Source: Citrobacter sp.
GTDB taxonomy: Bacteria; Pseudomonadota; Gammaproteobacteria; Enterobacterales; Enterobacteriaceae
NCBI GenBank assembly: GCA_019415335.1
Contig: DXKH01000015.1
Span: 124,001-188,000 of the forward strand
Length of the DNA: 64,000 bases
Reading direction: 5' to 3'
The position numbers were made by a program, and so were the translations under genes. The notes under the pieces were generated by a model, which searched no databases, had not been told where the DNA came from, and saw only the letters and a program-made list of their open reading frames with translations. The number at the start of each line of letters is the position of its first letter. Within the stretch, counting starts at the first letter, position 1. Shown piece after piece: positions 40,116-48,626 of the stretch.

Positions 40116-40535
40116 ATGACGTTGTACAGGCCCGTGGAGTTGCGTGAAGTCATCGCAGTACCACTTTTCAGCGATCGGGTGCCGTGCGGTTTCCCCAGCC
40201 CGGCGGCCGATTACGTTGAGCAGCGTATTGATCTCAACGAGTTACTTATTCAGCATCCCAGTTCAACCTATTTTGTGAAAACGGCTGGCGACTCGATGAT
40301 CGACGCGGGGATCGGTGACGGCGATCTGCTGGTGGTGGACAGTTCACGCACTGCCAGCCACGGAGATATCGTGATTGCGGCAGTGGAGGGGGAGTTTACG
40401 GTTAAGCGGTTGCAGCTGCGGCCTACCGTTCAGCTTAATCCCATGAATAGCGCTTATTCGCCCATCATCATCGGCAGTGAGGATGCCCTGGATATCTTTG
40501 GCGTTGTGACATTCATCGTGAAAGCGGTGAACTGA
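40116..40535 (+). CDS. umuD: UmuD, SOS mutagenesis protein (self-cleaving)
   Basis: 139 residues from the ATG at 40116, which follows the LexA box and TTTGAGG. RecA-stimulated self-cleavage after C24-G25 and the catalytic pair S60 and K97 are all in place, so the protein should mature to UmuD'. It controls and forms DNA polymerase V with UmuC. Its gene order (umuD then umuC, 2 bp apart) is as in E. coli, but the flanking genes are different. Confidence 0.96.
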   Translation: MTLYRPVELREVIAVPLFSDRVPCGFPSPAADYVEQRIDLNELLIQHPSSTYFVKTAGDSMIDAGIGDGDLLVVDSSRTASHGDIVIAAVEGEFTVKRLQLRPTVQLNPMNSAYSPIIIGSEDALDIFGVVTFIVKAVN

Positions 40536-40537
40536 CC

Positions 40538-41803
40538 ATGTTTGCGCTATGCGATGTGAATTCGTTTTATGCGTCTTGTGAGACGGTGTTTCGGCCCGAC
40601 CTGAAAGGTAAACCGGTTGTTGTGCTGTCGAATAACGATGGCTGCGTGATTTCCCGCAGTCCCGAAGCAAAACCGTGGGTGGTCATGGGGGAACCCTACT
40701 TCAGACAAAAAGAGGCGTTCCGGCGTCATGGCGTGGTGTGTTTCAGTTCGAATTATGAACTCTATGGCGACATGAGCCATCGGGTCATGACGACGCTCGA
40801 CGCGCTATCACCCCACGTTGAGATTTATAGTATCGACGAGGCCTTTTGCGATCTGACGGGGGTTCGAAACTGTCGGGATCTCACGGATTTTGGCAAAGAG
40901 ATCCGCGACACGGTCTTAAAGCGGACACATTTGCCGCTCGGCGTGGGGATTGCACAGACAAAAACGCTGGCCAAGCTGGCTAACCACGCGGCGAAGAAGT
41001 GGCCGCAACAGACGGGTGGCGTCGTGGATCTGTCGAATCTCGAACGGCAGCGAAAACTGATGGCGGCCCTGCCGGTTGATGAGGTGTGGGGCGTTGGCCG
41101 TCGTATCAGTAAAAAGCTGACCGCGATGGGCATAAAAACGGTACTCGATCTGGCGGATACGCACATTGCGGTGATACGCAAGCACTTCAATGTCGTACTG
41201 GAAAGGACCGTGCGGGAGTTACGTGGTGAACCCTGTCTGGCGCTGGAGGAGTTTGCGCCCGCGAAGCAGGAGATCGTTTTTAGTCGCTCATTCGGCGAGC
41301 GCATTACGGAATACGAACAGATGCGCCAGGCGATTTGTGCTTACGCGACCCGGGCGGCAGAGAAACTCCGGGGTGAGCATCAGTATTGCCGGTTCATCTC
41401 GACATTTGTGAAGACGTCGCCGTTTGTGCCGAATGAACCCTTGTACAGCAATAGCGCGTCCGTGAAACTACTGACCCCGACGCAGGACAGTCGGGATATC
41501 ATCAGCGCGGCCACGCGATGTCTGGATGCTATCTGGAAAGAGGGGCATCGTTATCAGAAGGCTGGGGTCATGCTCGGCGATTTCTTCAGTCAGGGCGTGG
41601 CGCAACTCAATTTGTTCGATGATAACGCACCGCGTCCCGGCAGCGAGAAGTTGATGGAAGTCCTTGATACGCTCAACACTAAAGCGGGGAGAGGAACGCT
41701 GTACTTTGCCGGGCAGGGTATTCAGCAACCGTGGCAACTGAAACGGCAGATGCTTTCTCCGCGCTATACCACGCGTTTTTCCGATCTGCTGGTGGTCAGG
41801 TGA
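40538..41803 (+). CDS. umuC: UmuC, catalytic subunit of translesion DNA polymerase V
   Basis: 421 residues, Y-family polymerase. Catalytic acids are visible in [10 protein letters not shown] (D6) and SIDEAFCDL (D101, E102); the steric-gate Tyr follows D6 (F-Y-A). A beta-clamp-binding QLNLF motif is at residues ~354-358. Full length. In E. coli it sits next to dsbB; here it is far from dsbB, at the left of the accessory block. Confidence 0.96.
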   Translation: MFALCDVNSFYASCETVFRPDLKGKPVVVLSNNDGCVISRSPEAKPWVVMGEPYFRQKEAFRRHGVVCFSSNYELYGDMSHRVMTTLDALSPHVEIYSIDEAFCDLTGVRNCRDLTDFGKEIRDTVLKRTHLPLGVGIAQTKTLAKLANHAAKKWPQQTGGVVDLSNLERQRKLMAALPVDEVWGVGRRISKKLTAMGIKTVLDLADTHIAVIRKHFNVVLERTVRELRGEPCLALEEFAPAKQEIVFSRSFGERITEYEQMRQAICAYATRAAEKLRGEHQYCRFISTFVKTSPFVPNEPLYSNSASVKLLTPTQDSRDIISAATRCLDAIWKEGHRYQKAGVMLGDFFSQGVAQLNLFDDNAPRPGSEKLMEVLDTLNTKAGRGTLYFAGQGIQQPWQLKRQMLSPRYTTRFSDLLVVR

Positions 41804-41867
41804 TCGCCGCCGCAGGTATGAATAATCGGGAGACAGAAAACACGGTTTCCCGTCACGCAACCCGCTG

Positions 41868-42704
41868 CTACATGGGGAAGTTTAGCGTGAGTCCCACGCC
41901 CGTTTCCTGGAGATCCACATAACGGGACAGATGAATTTTTGCGGCAAGATCGGTGCAATGGCTGGGATAAAGCGTATTAGCAGACAATGCGCTGAGATAT
42001 TTCCCCGTTTCAGAGAGTAACGATTCATCGGCATTAAGGAGATGGAAACCGCCTATAACAGCGGCAATTTTCGATTCTCCAGTGACTGATTTTGCGTGCT
42101 CGATAATATTACAAATCCCGGCATGTGAGCATCCAGTGACAATCACCAGCCCATCCTTTGTCTTAATTGCCATTGCGCTATCGTCAATCACGTAATCAGC
42201 CGTTAATTCACCATCATGATTATGTGTGTGCCCAACCGGATTTCGCGCTTCAAAATGGTTAAGGCGGGGAATTTGCCCTAAAAAAGCGATGTCTTCGGAT
42301 AATTTCAGGGGGGATGTGGAACTGACGACATTAAAGAAGTAATCAAAACAGAGGGCATTATGGTTCATCCCAATGGGTTTTGATTCATAAAATTTAGGCG
42401 TAAAGGCGGCGGGGTGAGCGATGATATCGACTTTCTTTGCGGGGGGAGACGGAAGCCTGTCGTAATGCTGGAATAAATGGTTTAACCCCCAGGTATGATC
42501 GTTATGCCCATGTGATAATACAATTTTATCAATGTGCGTAAGGTCGATACCCAGGATCTGTGCATTTTTTAAAAAGATATCAGAGTAGCCAACATCAAAA
42601 AGAAGTTTTAATCCCGAGCATTCAATGAAATAGCAAACGCCAGGCTCTCCAGTCAAATATCTGTCAATGTAAGTATTGTTATCTACCAGTATGGTTAATT
42701 TCAT
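41868..42704 (-). CDS. Metallo-beta-lactamase-fold hydrolase, dihydropterin-phosphate-synthase-like
   Basis: 278 residues from MKLTILVDNN. The zinc-ligand motif SHGHNDH (H65, H67, D69, H70), then TGCSHAGI and GGFHLL and a final SHCTDL, are the pattern of the family annotated as 7,8-dihydropterin-6-yl-methyl-beta-ribofuranosylaminobenzene-5'-phosphate synthase (archaeal methanopterin genes and many bacterial homologues). The bacterial function is unknown. It has no signal peptide and is not a beta-lactamase despite the fold. Divergent from ridA-like across a palindrome-rich 228 bp. Confidence 0.8.
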   Translation of the reverse strand: MKLTILVDNNTYIDRYLTGEPGVCYFIECSGLKLLFDVGYSDIFLKNAQILGIDLTHIDKIVLSHGHNDHTWGLNHLFQHYDRLPSPPAKKVDIIAHPAAFTPKFYESKPIGMNHNALCFDYFFNVVSSTSPLKLSEDIAFLGQIPRLNHFEARNPVGHTHNHDGELTADYVIDDSAMAIKTKDGLVIVTGCSHAGICNIIEHAKSVTGESKIAAVIGGFHLLNADESLLSETGKYLSALSANTLYPSHCTDLAAKIHLSRYVDLQETGVGLTLNFPM

Positions 42705-42860
42705 CACTCCGCATCCCATTCGGCTTCAATATGTCGATTGACGCCATTATCAAACCTTTTGATTTTCTGAAGCAAATCATAACCGCGATCTCTGTCACAT
42801 AAGCGAGGAGCGGAAACCGTAGACGTCAAAACAAGGGGTAGTCGCACAGTGCAATGTGGT

Positions 42861-42908
42861 GTATAAACGAATTATACAAAAAGTATAAATTAATACATAG
42901 TGTATTAA
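42861..42908. promoter_or_regulatory. Two palindromes, probable operators of the RidA/dehydratase operon
   Basis: GTATAA-5 nt-TTATAC (42861-42877) and the perfect TTAATACA-TAG-TGTATTAA (42890-42908), 14 bp and more before the ribosome site of the ridA-like gene. Likely sites for the YheO-type regulator at 44.4 kb or for control of the divergent MBL gene; not a known consensus that I recognise. Confidence 0.5.
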
Positions 42909-42932
42909 ATACGGAGCAAAGGAGAGGTGTAC

Positions 42933-43322
42933 ATGCACCCGAATATCACACTGAACGCAACGTCCCATGGGCTTCCACCCGCCGGGCACTACTCGGCGAG
43001 CGTGACAGCAGGAGGATTTGTTTTTATTTCAGGACAACTGCCAATCACCCGGCACGGAGAGAAAAAGGCGGGGGCGTCTTTTGAGGAACAGGCCAGACAA
43101 GTTCTGGAAAATGTCGATGCCTGCCTGATGGGGGCCGGTGTATCCCGTCAGCATCTGGTTTCTGTCCGTGTCTATGTGACAGATATCAATCAATGGCCGA
43201 CGTTTAATGAAATTTACGCCGAATGGATTGGCGATTTCCGCCCATCTCGTGTCGTTGCTGGGGTGGCAGAGCTGCATTATGGTTCTGCTTTAGAAGTGGA
43301 AGCGATCGCGCTGGCGCAATAA
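42933..43322 (+). CDS. RidA-family enamine/imine deaminase
   Basis: 129 residues from the ATG at 42933 (AGGAGAGG eight bases upstream). RidA fold, with FVFISGQLP in the N-terminal half, the catalytic arginine in FRPSRVVAGVAEL, and the conserved C-terminal glutamate in LEVEAIALA. RidA proteins hydrolyse the 2-aminoacrylate-type products released by PLP dehydratases; the next gene is such a dehydratase, so this protein probably serves it. It is a different paralogue from yoaB (27.1 kb). Confidence 0.85.
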   Translation: MHPNITLNATSHGLPPAGHYSASVTAGGFVFISGQLPITRHGEKKAGASFEEQARQVLENVDACLMGAGVSRQHLVSVRVYVTDINQWPTFNEIYAEWIGDFRPSRVVAGVAELHYGSALEVEAIALAQ

Positions 43323-43353
43323 GCCCGACGCTTAACGGTATACAGGTGAAAAA

Positions 43354-44334
43354 ATGACTGAGACTACACATCCGGAATATGCTGATGTTGCCGCCGCCGC
43401 CGGGCGCATTGAAGGATATGCAAACAAGACGCCGGTGATGACCTCCCGGACCGTCAATGCAGAATTTGGCGCTGACGTTTTCTTTAAATGTGAAAACCTA
43501 CAGCGAATGGGGGCCTTTAAATTTCGTGGGGCGATGAATGCATTACGCCAGTTTACGCCGGAACAGCGAGCTGCCGGCGTGGTGACATTCTCTTCTGGAA
43601 ATCATGCTCAGGCGATAGCGCTGTCAGCAAAATTGCTGGGTATTCCGGCGACAATCATCATGCCTCATGATGCGCCGGCCGCAAAAGTGGCGGCGACCAA
43701 AGGGTATGGTGGCAATGTCGTCATGTACGATCGCTATACGGAAGATCGCGAACAGATTGGCCGTGAACTGGCTGAGAAGCAAGGATTGACGCTCATTCCT
43801 CCGTACGATCATCCCCATGTTATCGCCGGTCAGGGCACCGCAACCAAAGAGTTGATTGAGGAGGTCGGCCCACTGGATGTGCTTTTTGTCTGTCTGGGAG
43901 GCGGTGGTTTGCTTTCAGGTTCAGCACTGGCAGCCCGGCAACTCTCCCCGGATTGCATTATTTATGGTGTGGAACCTGAAGCCGGTAACGACGGACAGCA
44001 GTCTTTTCGAAGCGGTAACATCGTTCATATCGATACGCCAAAAACGATCGCTGATGGTGCACAGACACAACATCTGGGGCACTATACGTTCCCTCTGATT
44101 CAAAAATACGTTAATGATATTTTGACCGTTACAGACAATGAACTCATTGCCTCGATGAAGTTTATGGCGGAGCGCATGAAAATTGTCGCAGAACCCACCG
44201 GCTGTCTTGGCTTTGCGGCGGCAAGGGCGAGAAAAGCAGAACTCTGCGGGAAAAAAGTCGGCATTATCATCAGCGGCGGCAATGTGGATATCGCGCGCTA
44301 CGGTGAGTTTCTGGCCGGGAAATCCGTCTCGTGA
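43354..44334 (+). CDS. PLP dehydratase: threonine or threo-3-hydroxyaspartate ammonia-lyase
   Basis: 326 residues of the serine/threonine dehydratase, fold-type II family. The PLP lysine is K56 in GAFKFRGA; SSGNHAQAI, the glycine loop CLGGGGLLSG and the C-terminal SGGNVD are all visible. There is no regulatory ACT domain, so it is catabolic rather than biosynthetic. The close pairing with a RidA protein and a YheO-type regulator, and similarity to known L-threo-3-hydroxyaspartate dehydratases, make that substrate likely; serine/threonine or a serine racemase-like role remains possible. Starts 31 bp after ridA. Confidence 0.8.
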   Translation: MTETTHPEYADVAAAAGRIEGYANKTPVMTSRTVNAEFGADVFFKCENLQRMGAFKFRGAMNALRQFTPEQRAAGVVTFSSGNHAQAIALSAKLLGIPATIIMPHDAPAAKVAATKGYGGNVVMYDRYTEDREQIGRELAEKQGLTLIPPYDHPHVIAGQGTATKELIEEVGPLDVLFVCLGGGGLLSGSALAARQLSPDCIIYGVEPEAGNDGQQSFRSGNIVHIDTPKTIADGAQTQHLGHYTFPLIQKYVNDILTVTDNELIASMKFMAERMKIVAEPTGCLGFAAARARKAELCGKKVGIIISGGNVDIARYGEFLAGKSVS

Positions 44335-44386
44335 AGCTGTAAACGGAGAGCAATAATGACAACGGACATCACTGTGGGAGACCGGC

Positions 44387-45016
44387 ATGCCAAAAAACGA
44401 CGAGAATTCGCTTCTCAGCCAGCTTGATACTATCGCGAAGGGATTAAGCGAAACGTTTTCTCCCTTTTGCGAAGTGGTTGTTCATGACCTCAAGGATCCT
44501 GAGCATGCGATTATGTCGATACATAATAATTTATCCGGCCGCGAGGCGGGACAACCGGCTACGGAACTCGGGTTGGCAAGGATTGCGTCTCCGGATTTTC
44601 CTGAAATTATTGCGAACTACGGCAATCAGTTTGCCGATGGCCGTCCGGTAAAAAGCACATCTATTGGCATTAAGGATGAAGAGGGCAACTACGTCGCCGC
44701 ATTATGCCTTAATGTCGATATGACGCTTTTCCGGGGGATGCAGAGCGCGCTGGCGCGTTTTACCGAAACAGAGAGTTCCCCGGTGCGTGAACATCTTGAC
44801 CCGGGCAGCACTGAAGTTATTCGCCAGCGAATCGATGATTTTGCCGCGAAACGCGCCACCACGGCTCGCGCGCTTAAAACGGAAGACAGAAAAGTTCTGA
44901 TCCAACAGTTACGCAAAGAGGGATTGCTGAATGTGCGTAAATCCATGGATACGGTGGCGCAGCATTTAGGGGTATCAAGGGCGACAGCCTACCTGTATGC
45001 GCGCCAGTCCGGGTGA
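44387..45016 (+). CDS. YheO/DauR-like regulator (PAS-like domain plus HTH)
   Basis: 209 residues. The N-terminal ~115 form a YheO-like PAS domain (SETFSPFCEVVVHDLKDPE), and the last ~55 a helix-turn-helix (DTVAQHLGVSRATAYLYARQSG). E. coli YheO and Pseudomonas DauR are relatives; DauR represses D-arginine catabolism. Third gene of the RidA/dehydratase operon and probably its own regulator, acting at the upstream palindromes. Confidence 0.8.
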   Translation: MPKNDENSLLSQLDTIAKGLSETFSPFCEVVVHDLKDPEHAIMSIHNNLSGREAGQPATELGLARIASPDFPEIIANYGNQFADGRPVKSTSIGIKDEEGNYVAALCLNVDMTLFRGMQSALARFTETESSPVREHLDPGSTEVIRQRIDDFAAKRATTARALKTEDRKVLIQQLRKEGLLNVRKSMDTVAQHLGVSRATAYLYARQSG

Positions 45017-45130
45017 ATCTGCCCGCTGTGCAATATATCATCTCTTATATATTGCCCTGCATGAATAATGCGCAAATAAACGATAATAATAATGGAAAGT
45101 CATCCACACCTATTGCAGGGGTAATTTGAG

Positions 45131-45160
45131 TTATGTATTATCTCGCCCGGTTCTGATAAT
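45131..45160 (+). promoter_or_regulatory. Possible promoter of the tRNA-like gene
   Basis: TTATGT-18 bp-GATAAT would start transcription near 45167, about 29 bases before the tRNA-like sequence. The -35 match is weak. Confidence 0.35.
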
Positions 45161-45195
45161 GAGTAGATTCTCAATCAGAAATAAAAACCGGCAGA

Positions 45196-45270
45196 CCGCC
45201 ATTAGCTCATCTGGAAGAGCGAACGACTTTTGTTGTAGGGAACGGGGTTCGAGGCCTCGATGGCGGCCCA
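45196..45270 (+). ncRNA. tRNA-like RNA gene with aberrant anticodon arm and encoded CCA
   Basis: The 75-nt sequence makes a cloverleaf skeleton. The acceptor stem CCGCCAT/ATGGCGG is a perfect 7 bp, followed by C73 and an encoded CCA. The D-arm is GCTC-ATCTGGAA-GAGC with the invariant GG. The T-arm is CGGGG-TTCGAGG-CCTCG with TTC-A58. The 21 nt between cannot form a normal 5-bp stem with a 7-nt loop: only a stem ACGAC/GTTGT with a tetraloop UUUU fits. The position-34-36 read-out would be UUU (lysine), but with a mispaired stem. So it resembles a tRNA yet probably does not decode. Its own terminator follows at once. Confidence 0.65.
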
Positions 45271-45278
45271 AATTTGAA

Positions 45279-45305
45279 GGCCCAGACGTTTGTCTGGGCC
45301 TTTTT
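45279..45305 (+). terminator. Terminator of the tRNA-like gene
   Basis: GGCCCAGAC GTTT GTCTGGGCC then TTTTTGCTTT, 8 bp after the CCA. Also faces the beta-lactamase gene end (convergent). Confidence 0.92.
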
Positions 45306-45329
45306 GCTTTCTGCGCTTACCTGCCGGGG

Positions 45330-46214
45330 TCAAAGCCCTTCCGTCACAATTTTCGCTGCGGCGGCCAGAACATCTTTACGTCCTTTGGCATCCTGCTGTG
45401 GCTGTGTAAAGTAGGTGACAAGGATCAGCGGTGCACGACCTTCGGGCCAGATCACCGCGATATCATTGGTTGTGCCATAATCACCGCCTCCGGTTTTATC
45501 GCCAACCACCCAGCCTTCAGGCAGTCCAGCACGAATGCTCTGGCCGCCGGTCGTATTGCCTTTCAACCATTCGACAAGCTGTGCTCGCTGTGCGCCAGCC
45601 AGCGCATCGCCCAACGTCAGTTTATGCAGGCTTTTCGCCATCGCCAGCGGCGACGTGGTGTCACGCTCATCGCCAGGGATGGCGGTGTTCAGTTCGGGTT
45701 CTGTCCGGTCCAGACGAAACGTGGTGTCGCCAATTGAGCGGGCAAAGGCTGTGACGTTGCCGGTACCGCCCAGATGCTCAAGCAATTTATTCATTGCCGT
45801 ATTATCGCTGTATTGCAGAGCGGCAGCGCTTAGCTCCGCTAATGTCATCTCTTTATCGACATATTTTTCCGTCACCGGATTCCAGTTCGTCAGATCGGCT
45901 TTTTTGATGACCATTTTCTGCTGCAAAATATCGTGCTGAGATTCACTCTGTTTTAATACCGCGGCAGCGACCATCGTCTTACTGGTGCTGCACATGGCAA
46001 AGCGTTCGTCACCGCGATAAAGGATTTGCGAATGATCGGCGGTATTAATCAGCGCAACGCCCAGTCGACCACCCGATTGTTTTTCTAATGCAGCCAGCTT
46101 TTGTTGAACCTGTGCGGTAGTCGTCTGCTCACGGGCCAAAAGCGGCGAACTACCGGCAAAAAAAGCGAGCACGGTGGCAATCAGTACCGTCTGATGGAAA
46201 CGTTTTTTTAGCAT
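45330..46214 (-). CDS. Class A beta-lactamase, CTX-M/SED-like chromosomal type
   Basis: 294 residues from [13 protein letters not shown] lies 8 bases upstream of this ATG, so it is preferred to an ATG 9 bases earlier. A signal peptide (~28 residues) precedes the mature enzyme. Motifs: CSTSK (S70xxK), YSDN (S130-D-N), RTEPELN (E166), DKTGGG (K234-T-G). CTX-M enzymes have KTGS here (S237); this one has G237, as expected for a narrower penicillinase with weaker cefotaxime hydrolysis. Many neighbouring segments ([19 protein letters not shown]) are the same as in CTX-M. Exact family (SED, CdiA, CKO) cannot be fixed by eye. Probably controlled by the divergent LysR gene. Confidence 0.92.
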   Translation of the reverse strand: MLKKRFHQTVLIATVLAFFAGSSPLLAREQTTTAQVQQKLAALEKQSGGRLGVALINTADHSQILYRGDERFAMCSTSKTMVAAAVLKQSESQHDILQQKMVIKKADLTNWNPVTEKYVDKEMTLAELSAAALQYSDNTAMNKLLEHLGGTGNVTAFARSIGDTTFRLDRTEPELNTAIPGDERDTTSPLAMAKSLHKLTLGDALAGAQRAQLVEWLKGNTTGGQSIRAGLPEGWVVGDKTGGGDYGTTNDIAVIWPEGRAPLILVTYFTQPQQDAKGRKDVLAAAAKIVTEGL

Positions 46215-46343
46215 AAATAACATCCTTGATAATCAGTGGATTGTTCGAAGAGCGTGCTTTCTTTTTTCCACTCAGACAGACAAAAAAGAAAGAAAATTAA
46301 AGGCGCATGATATTTCTGGGATGCCAGAACTATCCACTCTCCG

Positions 46344-46360
46344 CGCTTGCTTAACAAGCG
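46344..46360. promoter_or_regulatory. LysR-type operator in the bla/regulator intergenic region
   Basis: CGCTTG-CTTAA-CAAGCG, a perfect inverted repeat with the T-N11-A layout bound by LysR regulators, 46 bp before the regulator start and 130 bp before the beta-lactamase start. Confidence 0.6.
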
Positions 46361-46405
46361 AGAAGAATTTACCCTGGGATAAAGAAAATCTTATGAGTCT
46401 TTATT

Positions 46406-47266
46406 ATGCGTTCTAATCTTCCGCTCAATGCGTTACGCGCTTTTGAGGCTTCGGCTCGCCATTTGAGTTTTACGCGTGCGGCACTGGAACTCTGTGTCAC
46501 GCAGGCTGCCGTCAGCCAGCAGGTGCGTATTCTGGAAGATCGCCTGAACAGAGTGCTGTTTAAACGTCTGCCCAGAGGGCTGGAGATGACGGATGAGGCG
46601 CAGGCGCTGTTTGCCGTCCTGACTGATGCCTTTGGCCAAATCGACACCATTTTTCGTCAGTTTGAGGGCGGGGAATATCGTGAAGTGCTCACGGTCGCCG
46701 CGGTCGGTACCTTTGCCGTTGGCTGGTTACTGCCGCGTATTGAGCAATTTCGGCAGGCGCATCCGTTCGTTGAGTTGCGTCTGCGTACGAATAACAACGT
46801 CGTGAATCTGGCGGCTGAGGGGCTGGATTTTGCCATCCGCTTTGGCAGCGGTCTGTGGCCCGCCACCCATAACGAAATGCTGTGTGAGGCTCCGTTGACC
46901 GTCCTGTGCACGCCAGAAACCGCGCAACGGCTTAACCAGCCTGCCGACCTTCTGCAAGAGAATCTTCTGCGTTCATATCGGGTAGATGAGTGGGATAACT
47001 GGTTTGCTGCGGCAGGCGTGACGGCAGAGCGGATCAATGGTGCTGTTTTTGACTCCTCGCGCCTGATGGTTGAAACGGTTATCCATACCGGCGGTGCGGC
47101 ACTGGTTCCGGCAATGATGTTTGCCAGAGAACTGGCGGGCGGACAACTCGTTCGCCCCTTTGACATTGAGATCCGAATGGGCGGTTACTGGCTCACCCAT
47201 CTGAAGTCAAAACCGATGACGCCTGCGATGGAAATCTTCCGCGACTGGATCGTGAAAATGGCATAA
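46406..47266 (+). CDS. AmpR-like LysR regulator of the beta-lactamase
   Basis: 286 residues with an N-terminal winged helix (FTRAALELCVTQAAVSQQVRILE) and a LysR effector domain (MVETVIHTGGAALVPAMMF). Sequence and divergent position match AmpR-type activators, which sense muropeptides and induce beta-lactamase. Its start is 192 bp from the beta-lactamase start. The stop codon is embedded in the downstream terminator hairpin. Confidence 0.88.
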   Translation: MRSNLPLNALRAFEASARHLSFTRAALELCVTQAAVSQQVRILEDRLNRVLFKRLPRGLEMTDEAQALFAVLTDAFGQIDTIFRQFEGGEYREVLTVAAVGTFAVGWLLPRIEQFRQAHPFVELRLRTNNNVVNLAAEGLDFAIRFGSGLWPATHNEMLCEAPLTVLCTPETAQRLNQPADLLQENLLRSYRVDEWDNWFAAAGVTAERINGAVFDSSRLMVETVIHTGGAALVPAMMFARELAGGQLVRPFDIEIRMGGYWLTHLKSKPMTPAMEIFRDWIVKMA

Positions 47267-47290
47267 ACGGGAGCCCGCAGACTCCCGTTT
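47265..47290. terminator. Terminator between the LysR regulator and the universal stress gene
   Basis: AAACGGGAG-8 nt-CTCCCGTTT, overlapping the LysR stop codon; symmetrical, so usable from both sides. Confidence 0.8.
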
Positions 47291-47295
47291 GCGGC

Positions 47296-47724
47296 TCAGC
47301 GAACCACCAGCACCGGACAGTGCGCGTGACGCACAACGGCGGCGGCGGTAGAACCCAACAGATAGGTTGAAATACCGGGCTGGTGTGACGCGATGATCAC
47401 CAGGTCAGCACTGACGGCATCCGCCAGTTTCAGGATCTGATCCTTCGGGGGGCCGTATACCACATGCGTCTGTACCCGCCCTTCAGGGATATCGAATTGT
47501 TTCACAATCTCGTCGAGTTTCTGTAATGCCTTCGTCTGCAGTCCATTTTTATCCGGGAGTTCGCCAGAGTAAGCGAGCCCCAGGGAGGCATAAAAGGGGA
47601 CTGAAGGAATGACCGACAGAAAATGGACGTTTGCCGTTTTGGCGTGAATTTTGACCTGAGGAATAAGCTGCCGGGTGAGATCGGCTTCTGAAATATCAAT
47701 GGGCACCAGAACAGAACGATACAT
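47296..47724 (-). CDS. Universal stress protein (UspF-like)
   Basis: 142 residues from [19 protein letters not shown] lies 8 bases upstream of this ATG, and the in-frame ATG 6 bases earlier is too close to it. One Usp domain with the ATP-binding-like [11 protein letters not shown] motif. E. coli UspF (fimbria/adhesion-related) is the closest I recall, but it is a different locus, so this is a paralogue or a displaced copy. Convergent with the LysR regulator. Confidence 0.85.
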   Translation of the reverse strand: MYRSVLVPIDISEADLTRQLIPQVKIHAKTANVHFLSVIPSVPFYASLGLAYSGELPDKNGLQTKALQKLDEIVKQFDIPEGRVQTHVVYGPPKDQILKLADAVSADLVIIASHQPGISTYLLGSTAAAVVRHAHCPVLVVR

Positions 47725-47837
47725 AGTCATTACCTCCTGTTTTTTGTCTCCAGTCGCAGTATATCGAATCTGGTTTTTGCATAAAAAGTGACCAGATCAA
47801 GTTTCCATCATTTACGCGCAACGGTGTTGAATAAAAT

Positions 47838-47860
47838 GTATTGTTATAATATAACATTTC
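47838..47860 (+). promoter_or_regulatory. Zur box upstream of zinT
   Basis: TGTTATA-A-TATAACA with ATTTC flank matches the Zur consensus, 30 bp before the zinT start. Zur with zinc should repress zinT. Confidence 0.85.
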
Positions 47861-47889
47861 ATCTTATTCATCTGATTGAGGGTACGACG

Positions 47890-48540
47890 TTGGCGATTCA
47901 TTGGAAAAAATTATCTGTATCTCTGGGAATGTTGTGGTTTAGCAGTTATGCCTTCGCCCACGGCGATCACGCGCATGGCGTGCCGTTGACGGAGATGGAA
48001 CAGAAAGCGGCGGAAGGCGAATTTGCGGATAGCAATGTTAAAGACAGGGCGCTTACCGACTGGGATGGAATGTGGCAATCCGTTTATCCGTACCTGGTCA
48101 GCGGTGAGCTGGATCCAGTTTTTAAACAGAAAGCGGCAAAGGATAAGGGGAAAACGGCGGAAGAGGTGAAAGCCTATTACCGGAAAGGCTATGCGACGGA
48201 GGTCGATACCATCGGTATCGAAAATGGTGTGATGGAGTTTCATACCGGCAAACAGGTCGCCTCCTGTCAGTATGACTATGCCGGATACAAGATCCTGACC
48301 TACACCTCAGGTAAAAAAGGGGTGCGTTATCTGTTTGAATGCAAAGACGCAAACAGTAAAGCGCCGAAGTTTGTACAGTTCAGCGATCATATCATTGCGC
48401 CGCGTACGTCGAGCCATTTCCATATTTTTATGGGTAATACCTCACAGCAGGCGCTACTGGAAGAGATGGACAACTGGCCAACCTACTATCCTTATCAACT
48501 CAAGGCGCAGGCCGTGGTAGACGAAATGCTGCACCACTAA
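47890..48540 (+). CDS. zinT: ZinT, periplasmic zinc/cadmium-binding protein
   Basis: 216 residues from the TTG at 47890 (GAGGGT upstream); this reproduces the E. coli length and gives a signal peptide ending near AFA. The mature protein starts with a His-rich zinc loop (HGDHAHG), and the family histidines in SSHFHIF are present. ZinT helps ZnuABC capture zinc under starvation. A longer upstream frame has no signal and is not used. Confidence 0.93.
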   Translation: MAIHWKKLSVSLGMLWFSSYAFAHGDHAHGVPLTEMEQKAAEGEFADSNVKDRALTDWDGMWQSVYPYLVSGELDPVFKQKAAKDKGKTAEEVKAYYRKGYATEVDTIGIENGVMEFHTGKQVASCQYDYAGYKILTYTSGKKGVRYLFECKDANSKAPKFVQFSDHIIAPRTSSHFHIFMGNTSQQALLEEMDNWPTYYPYQLKAQAVVDEMLHH

Positions 48541-48549
48541 ATTCAGGTT

Positions 48550-48574
48550 TAGCCCGCTGCTTGTCGGCGGGTTT
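48550..48574 (+). terminator. Weak terminator after zinT
   Basis: CCCGC-9 nt-GCGGG then TTTCCTG; the T-run is short. Confidence 0.4.
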
Positions 48575-48626
48575 CCTGCCGCGTTAAGGTGGTAGCGGGC
48601 AAAGATGACATGATGACGATGAGACG

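Noticed and set aside
41868..42704. Metallo-beta-lactamase resistance enzyme
   Set aside because: The motif order (SHGHNDH, TGCSHAG) and the lack of a signal peptide fit the dihydropterin-phosphate-synthase-like branch, not class B beta-lactamases.
45196..45270. Functional tRNA-Lys(UUU)
   Set aside because: The 27-31/39-43 stem has only one pair in that register, and C73 and C1 are not lysine-like; called tRNA-like instead.
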